A stretch of 5,556 nt of DNA, from the NCBI RefSeq assembly GCF_014359955.1, contig NZ_JACIYL010000236.1, forward strand, positions 1-5,556. Reading direction: 5' to 3'. Shown here in pieces: positions 5,014 to 5,556 of this stretch (the first letter of the stretch is position 1; every line of letters begins with the position of its first letter). A program made the translations under genes and the position numbers. This DNA is from Thermogutta sp. Lineage in GTDB: Bacteria > Planctomycetota > Planctomycetia > Pirellulales > Thermoguttaceae. Under the pieces are notes generated by a model. That model searched no databases. It had not been told where the DNA came from and saw only the letters and a program-made list of their open reading frames with translations.

Positions 5014-5556
5014 CTATTGTCTTTCCTGCCCCACGTTTCTTTGTCTAACCTCCGGCTTTTGCAGTTCTTGGCGGATCAATGCCGGTCGGTTGGTTGTGAT
5101 CGAATCCACGCCCAGGTCGCGAAACAGTCTGGCACGCGCGCCGTCATCAATGGTCCAAACGTGGAATTCGTAGCCTTCACGGCGAAGCCGGTCCACGAAA
5201 GACCGATTGACAACTTCCGGGTTGGCTTCTGTGTCCAGTCCGTGGGGTCTGATTCGCGACAGAGTTTGAAATACTTCGTCCGCGGTGGGAGTCCAGCAGC
5301 CTGTCTCCTTGTCCTGTTTGTACGACACCAGCCAGTAAACCTTAACCTCGGGCAGTAATCTGCGAACTTCCACGACAGTATTTTGGTCAAACGCAATGAT
5401 GACAATTTGCTGGAAAGAAATTCCGGACGAAACGAGGACCCGACGGATCGGTTTTACCAGCTCGGGGCCGCCTTTGATTTCGAGAAAGAGCTTTTTCCCT
5501 GGCGGGATGATCGCCAGAACTTCAGCCAGCGTGGGAATGCGTTCGCCGGTAAACGC
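5014..5556 (-). CDS. Glycerophosphodiester phosphodiesterase, 5' part beyond the window
   Basis: The C-terminal 180 residues of a GDPD-family enzyme, which hydrolyses glycerophosphodiesters to glycerol-3-phosphate and an alcohol. The frame stays open to the right edge; the start and the first catalytic motif (HRG...E) lie outside. Visible family features: GERIPTLAEVLAIIPPG at about residues 4-20, then LFLEIKG with the metal-binding/catalytic-site glutamate E26; a middle part including VYWLVS and RPHGLDTEANPEVVN; and near the end EFHVWTIDDG and DLGVDSITTNRP, matching the usual vWTvnd...GvDgiiTDxP closing strand. N replaces the usual D after the last T, a tolerated change as far as I know. An internal GTG at 5373 is not the start, since clear GDPD sequence precedes it. 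The gene ends in TAG, 65 bp before the likely hydrolase start, with no obvious terminator between, so the two may share a transcript. Export cannot be judged without the N-terminus. Confidence 0.92.
   Translation of the reverse strand, partial: AFTGERIPTLAEVLAIIPPGKKLFLEIKGGPELVKPIRRVLVSSGISFQQIVIIAFDQNTVVEVRRLLPEVKVYWLVSYKQDKETGCWTPTADEVFQTLSRIRPHGLDTEANPEVVNRSFVDRLRREGYEFHVWTIDDGARARLFRDLGVDSITTNRPALIRQELQKPEVRQRNVGQERQ

Noticed and set aside
5014..5373. Treating the GDPD gene as a complete 119-residue protein starting at GTG 5373
   Set aside because: The same frame continues upstream to the window edge with clear GDPD motifs (IPTLAEVL, LFLEIKG), so the gene is longer.

Overview
The window looks like chromosomal DNA from a bacterium of the Planctomycetes type. 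The clue is the second gene: its N-terminal C-x-C-x16-C-x2-C zinc ribbon, with AGKxxxCPRCG, is very common at the start of hypothetical membrane proteins in that phylum. The moderately GC-rich composition and an array of type I/III CRISPR repeats fit a thermophilic member such as the Thermogutta/Pirellulales group. That placement is inference, because the window has no phylogenetic marker gene.

Layout, low to high coordinates. Positions 1-501 hold the end of a CRISPR array: eight identical 30-bp repeats and seven spacers of 35-40 bp. The array runs off the left edge and no cas gene is visible. The repeat reads correctly as crRNA on the minus strand, where it ends in the 8-nt ATTGAAAC handle, so 502-636 should be the leader. 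It contains a good minus-strand promoter (TTGACA, 17 bp, TACGCT), a perfect 12-bp inverted repeat at the predicted start site, and a 9-bp GC-rich hairpin 3 nt from the first repeat. Positions 637-910 hold nothing I can recognise.

Four protein genes follow, all on the minus strand. Listed in the direction of transcription, they are: a glycerophosphodiester phosphodiesterase whose start lies beyond the right edge (5014-5556); a large alpha-glucuronidase-like glycoside hydrolase (2740-4878, probably meant to begin at 4948); a membrane protein with a zinc ribbon and a LURP-one/scramblase-like domain (1653-2534); and a rhomboid intramembrane protease (911-1636). The last two are 16 bp apart and look like one transcription unit. 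The hydrolase and the phosphodiesterase are 65 bp apart and may be co-transcribed.

The strongest anomaly is at the 5' end of the hydrolase. A well-placed Shine-Dalgarno (GGGGAGG) and an ATG at 4948 start a signal-peptide-like sequence that is one base out of frame with the enzyme. The two are joined if a run of six Gs (4894-4899) had five. This could be an assembly error, a recent mutation, or a phase-variable switch of export. Nothing else in the window clearly amounts to a new biological system; the leader architecture and the zinc-ribbon/scramblase-like plus rhomboid pair are the other points worth following up.
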